Below are positions 63,001 to 64,000 of a DNA stretch of 64,000 nt, piece by piece (the first letter of the stretch is position 1; each line of letters opens with the position of its first letter). The position numbers and the translations under genes are program-made. The DNA is from Astropecten irregularis (Eukaryota; Echinodermata; Asteroidea; Paxillosida; Astropectinidae), in assembly GCA_963971285.1 (NCBI GenBank), contig OZ020250.1, positions 20,364,783 through 20,428,782 on the forward strand. Direction: 5' to 3'. The notes under the pieces were generated by a model. It made no database searches, was not told where the DNA came from, and saw only the letters and a program-made list of their open reading frames with translations.

Positions 63001-63486
63001 CCTTTGGGTTATGAATGGCCTGAGTGATGGCAGCTGATTTCTGCTTGGTTGCATCAAGGTTCAGCACGCTGACCTGGGATAGTTTCTCCACCAGCGTGGA
63101 CCGCAACTAACATCAAGAGTATAATAAACCAATATGCTCAGTCAGTACCAGCTAACCAGAGTGGAATGATCTCCAGGAATGCCGATATCTTGATTTGAAA
63201 CGAATTGTTCGGTGGAATACAGTATAAGAAGAATGTACAGAAGAATGAACTACGATCAAACTGGACTGAATATCGTACAACTCACATCTTTCTTCTGTAG
63301 AAGCCAATCGCTCTCGCTGGTTGATCCCGGATCGGCCTCCTCGTTAAGAACAGAGGCAACGGTGTTAATGAACTTGGTGGTTGACTGAGTGTCCCCCTTC
63401 TCCAGATACAGATCCAGGGAGCTAACGTTACCGAGTCTCAGTGCGCTCAACTCGGTAGTTAGCATGGATGCATCGGGAGGCAATAC
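52630..63486 (-). CDS. Polycystin-1 family protein, C-terminal 1,836 aa in 14 exons (5' part outside window)
   Basis: Joining 14 exons (63286-63486, 62981-63106, 62397-62505, 62045-62209, 61249-61325, 60767-61018, 60176-60269, 59201-59748, 58485-58721, 58102-58188, 57574-57752, 54880-56728, 54522-54672, 52630-54065) gives 5,511 nt, exactly 1,837 codons, with every intron GT-AG and every phase compatible. Domains by residue of this partial protein: REJ/GAIN-like ectodomain 1-507; GPS 508-542 with HLS cleavage triad; TM1 about 573-595; PLAT about 613-715; TM2 773-790; TM3 814-836; cytosolic loop 837-1128; TM4 1129-1155; TM5 1163-1191; TM6 1263-1278; extracellular polycystin (TOP) domain with NWIDGYTRAIFVEF at 1458-1471; five further helices with a pore region before the last; tail 1722-1836. 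This is the 11-TM layout of polycystin-1, known as a GPS-cleaved membrane receptor/channel subunit that pairs with polycystin-2. In sea urchins REJ-type members act in the sperm acrosome reaction; which paralogue this is cannot be told without the N-terminus. Confidence 0.93.
54522..54672 (-). CDS. Polycystin exon 13 (start of extracellular polycystin domain)
   Basis: Acceptor GTGAACAACAG, donor ATATCAG/GTATTG, 50 codons plus one base. It reads VHSGDQFWKWAQGTLLPGL, the FW.W helix that opens the extracellular TOP/polycystin domain between the first and second helices of the channel block. Confidence 0.9.
54880..56728 (-). CDS. Polycystin exon 12 (PLAT end, TM2-TM6, cytosolic loop)
   Basis: Large exon of 1,849 nt; acceptor TTGTCTTTCCAG, donor CATCAG/GTAAAC. 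An open frame continues above 56728, but the acceptor and the match of HLSRVLVQNYVTGDC to the PLAT consensus place the exon start there. It encodes the last PLAT strand (YFLCN), SRPAVSQFTHAQR (conserved segment before TM2), TM2 and TM3. Then comes a Ser/Lys/Glu-rich loop of about 290 residues, a CFNCLTCCGC cluster directly before TM4, TM4, TM5, a basic linker and TM6. The loop is much less conserved in the family and looks disordered. Confidence 0.93.
56863..57144. mobile_element. Probable hAT-like MITE in a polycystin intron
   Basis: Ends CAGGGCTCAAATTTT and ATATTTCGAGCCCTG are inverted; inside are repeated ACTAGA/TCTAGT tracts. Flanks do not give a clear 8-bp duplication. Confidence 0.6.
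57315..57547. mobile_element. F5 MITE, copy 5, in a polycystin intron
   Basis: GGAGCCAATTTCATAAAATG to CACTGAAATTGGCCCC; closest to the nested copy at 16538 (TGATCAAACAGGATTCCCAA). Ends 24 bp from the exon 11 donor. Confidence 0.8.
57574..57752 (-). CDS. Polycystin exon 11 (PLAT domain middle)
   Basis: Acceptor CTTCCTTCAACAG, donor CAATG/GTGAGT. It continues PLAT from VFLCLHGASGSS to VWHDGQGYSPQ; the final Trp codon is split with the next exon. The WHD and terminal W positions match the PLAT consensus. An F5 MITE (57315-57547) ends 24 bp beyond the donor. Confidence 0.92.
58102..58188 (-). CDS. Polycystin exon 10 (PLAT domain start)
   Basis: Acceptor TTCCTTCCTCAG, donor CAACC/GTAAGT, 29 codons in phase 0. 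It encodes GRSYFIVTFFTGMDINSGTT, the first strands and TG...GT signature of a PLAT/LH2 domain, a cytosolic lipid- or protein-binding beta sandwich placed right after TM1 in all polycystin-1 proteins. Confidence 0.92.
58340..58373. mobile_element. F8 fragment
   Basis: AGTAAGTTACGATGAGTTTG GTGAAATCTACCCCTGG only; the end of an F8 element in the intron after exon 9. Confidence 0.6.
58485..58721 (-). CDS. Polycystin exon 9 (second half of GPS with cleavage site, TM1)
   Basis: Acceptor TCATTTAACAG, donor AAGAAG/GTGAGT, 79 codons in phase 0. It holds CLCDHLSFFGGSFF: the last two GPS cysteines (536, 538) and His-Leu-Ser at 540-542, the canonical autoproteolysis triad with cleavage expected between Leu and Ser. 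After an acidic EEEEE run comes one hydrophobic helix, residues 573-595, ending in the basic stop-transfer WRFSKK. Confidence 0.93.
58663..59260 (-). other. GPS autoproteolysis motif split by an intron
   Basis: Four cysteines (508, 523, 536, 538), two tryptophans (511, 518) and HLS (540-542) are all present, so the site is predicted to be cleavage-competent. The intron (58722-59200) falls between the second and third cysteine. Confidence 0.88.
58822..59165 (+). mobile_element. tRNA-derived SINE, copy 3, in a polycystin intron
   Basis: Longest copy. After the shared body it continues to TTTGGCGCTCTATAAATCCA and an ATTATT tail, the kind of 3' end shared with partner LINEs. The gene is on the other strand. 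Confidence 0.85.
59201..59748 (-). CDS. Polycystin exon 8 (GAIN beta subdomain and first half of GPS, residues 342-524)
   Basis: Acceptor TTTTTGTCTGCAG, donor TGTGAG/GTAAAT. It starts with two bases that complete a Gly codon. It carries beta-strand repeats with several NXT/NXS sites and ends ARCMYWSTVYEQWFPHGCE, supplying the first two GPS cysteines (508, 523) and both tryptophans (511, 518). The GPS is completed by the next exon. Confidence 0.93.
60087..60160 (-). mobile_element. Short tRNA-like repeat, copy 3 (decayed)
   Basis: TGTGAACAAAGAAAAATTGA then GGGATTCGAACCTGC; same shared tail. Lies just below polycystin exon 7. Confidence 0.6.
60176..60269 (-). CDS. Polycystin exon 7 (GAIN-like, residues 311-342)
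   Basis: Acceptor GGTTATCATTTCAG, donor AATG/GTAAGA, 31 codons plus one base. It begins VMSVSENPYSWHLSAYDI, a beta-rich stretch matching the start of the beta subdomain ahead of a GPS site. Confidence 0.9.
60606..60757. mobile_element. F8 MITE, copy 3, next to a polycystin splice donor
   Basis: GAGGTCAATTTCACAAAGCC to GAGTTTGGTGAAATCGATCC. It lies in the intron after exon 6, with its edge about 10 bp from the donor GTAAAT. Confidence 0.8.
60767..61018 (-). CDS. Polycystin exon 6 (GAIN-like, residues 227-310)
   Basis: Acceptor GAAATTTCCAG, donor ACACAG/GTAAAT, 84 codons in phase 0. It starts SRNVTQRVFSIIEEVSNT with an N-glycosylation motif and ends DDDVISTQ. The F8 transposon at 60606-60757 ends about 10 bp from the donor, so the insertion has come very close to the splice signal without breaking it. 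Confidence 0.9.
61084..61180 (-). mobile_element. Short tRNA-like repeat, copy 4
   Basis: GTGAGCAAAGAAAACCTGAC, GGATTCGAACCAAC, then GGCGCTCTACCAACTG as the D-arm part in reverse. Confidence 0.62.
61249..61325 (-). CDS. Polycystin exon 5 (residues 201-226)
   Basis: A 77-nt exon with acceptor TTCTTTGCAG and donor ACAG/GTATGC. It reads DIDIDLNVPDIKLIEQEP and runs on into a short Q-rich end. Small, but its entry and exit phases match both neighbours. Confidence 0.85.
61783..62003. mobile_element. F7 MITE, copy 3, in a polycystin intron
   Basis: Ends GGGCCCTTTTCTAAACCTC and GAGGTTTGGAAAAGGGCCC are inverted repeats. It sits in the intron between exons 4 and 5, about 40 bp from the exon 4 donor. 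Confidence 0.75.
62045..62209 (-). CDS. Polycystin exon 4 (residues 146-201)
   Basis: Acceptor CAATTCCAG, donor AAAG/GTATGT; 2 + 54 codons + 1. It contains the tryptophan-rich segment QPDDWNNFWTMEETVLSN with a possible N-glycosylation site at NIS. An F7 MITE lies 41 bp beyond the donor in the following intron. Confidence 0.88.
62397..62505 (-). CDS. Polycystin exon 3 (residues 110-146)
   Basis: Acceptor TTCTCTACCGCAG, donor CTCAG/GTTGGT, starting in phase 0 and leaving one base for the next exon. It encodes an acidic helix ending DASRFFYSG across the junction. An F5 MITE sits in the intron just upstream (62545-62786). Confidence 0.88.
62545..62786. mobile_element. F5 MITE, copy 6, in a polycystin intron
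   Basis: GGGGCCAATTTCATGGCCGT to CATGAAAATGGCCCC, about 40 bp upstream of the exon 3 acceptor side on the gene strand. Confidence 0.8.
62981..63106 (-). CDS. Polycystin exon 2 (REJ-like region, residues 68-109)
   Basis: Acceptor TTGATGTTAG, donor CAG/GTAGGC, phase 0 both sides, 42 codons. It encodes a helical segment with the run AAITQAIHNPKEVTPDTQ, the pattern seen in REJ-module proteins before the GPS domain. Only this frame joins to both neighbours. Confidence 0.88.
63286..63486 (-). CDS. Polycystin exon 1 in window (ectodomain, residues 1-67)
   Basis: Acceptor CTATACACAG then GTA; donor GAT followed by GTGAGT. Phase 0 at both ends, 67 codons. The helical, leucine-rich reading (start VLPPDASMLTTELSALRL) fits the REJ-to-GPS region. 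It is the most upstream exon found; the remaining 500 bp to the window edge hold no further exon that I can see. Confidence 0.8.
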
Positions 63487-63667
63487 CTGTGTATAGATGA
63501 GTGAGGGTTATATGTGCATGGCATCACACCTCATGATCAAATTCATCCTTTTGTGTAAACTTATGGGATTACCAGCCGCCTCAATATATTTCATTTGTTA
63601 AATTTTCTGCAGCAGTGGAAATGTGAAGTTTTGAAACTCGTTTAGATTTGTACAAAATAACAAGATA

Positions 63668-63762
63668 GGACTGAAAAGCTCAGTTGGGAAGAGCGCCAGT
63701 GCGGTATTCCGGAGGCGGCGACTCCTGCTCCCGTCAATTTTTCTGTGTTCACTTTTCAATGA
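63668..63762 (+). mobile_element. Short tRNA-like repeat, copy 5
   Basis: AAAAGCTCAGTTGGGAAGAGCGCC..., a damaged T arm, then CTGTGTTCACTTTTCAATGA. Same 3' tail as the copy at 27266. Confidence 0.62.
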
Positions 63763-64000
63763 AATTAATTTCTCTTTCCAATAAATTTGCCAATTTCTAA
63801 ATAAATGTCTCCGACATCTCGACGATCATTGATCATCAACATAAACGTTGTGCAATTTGTCCGAACATCCGGGTACAGCTGTCGATATAAGGTCGTATTC
63901 TATAAATACCTCGAGCATGGAGCCCTATTGCCTCTTGTGATATGGGCCTTAGAGACCAAGGATATTGAACCTTAGGCTCCTGACACGAAGAATCCCTGCC

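Overview
The window is animal genomic DNA. Genes are split by GT-AG introns, only a few percent of the sequence is coding, and most of the rest is short non-autonomous transposons. The one clearly recognisable gene is a polycystin-1 family (PKD1/PKD1L/sea-urchin REJ type) gene. Together with the SINE and MITE content this suggests a marine deuterostome invertebrate, most likely an echinoderm; the species cannot be fixed from the sequence alone.

Right side (52.4-63.5 kb, minus strand): 14 exons of the polycystin-1-like gene. Splice sites and phases agree through all 14 exons and give one open frame of 1,836 residues ending at 52630. The gene enters the window from the right, so its 5' part (signal peptide, extracellular N-terminus, start of the REJ-like region) lies outside. 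In order, the visible part encodes the end of a REJ/GAIN-like ectodomain, a GPS autocleavage motif, TM1, a PLAT domain, TM2-TM3, a long charged cytosolic loop, TM4-TM5, and the six-helix polycystin channel block with a short cytosolic tail. Its introns carry several small transposons but no copy of the family that fills the rest of the window.

Left and middle (1-50.4 kb): dominated by one MITE family, called M1 here (about 370 bp, TTAA-AGGTA termini, central GATC hairpin). At least 24 loci occupy roughly 13% of the window. Copies share one half and carry one of three alternative other halves (types A, B, C). Seven smaller inverted-repeat families (F2-F8 below), a hAT-type MITE with a perfect 8-bp target duplication, a Tc1-like TA-flanked element with 44-bp inverted repeats, a tRNA-derived SINE (three copies) and a very short tRNA-like repeat (at least five copies) are also present. 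Several are nested in each other, which gives a relative age order.

Also in the left and middle are scattered short open segments with good splice sites. Seven of nine minus-strand segments between 24.5 and 0.86 kb were found independently as open, splice-flanked blocks, and all nine have compatible phases; they begin with a signal-peptide exon at 24.4 kb. A second group lies at 41.9-26.8 kb. I do not recognise the proteins and report them as exon candidates only. No rRNA, functional tRNA, CRISPR or bacterial-type operon structure was seen.
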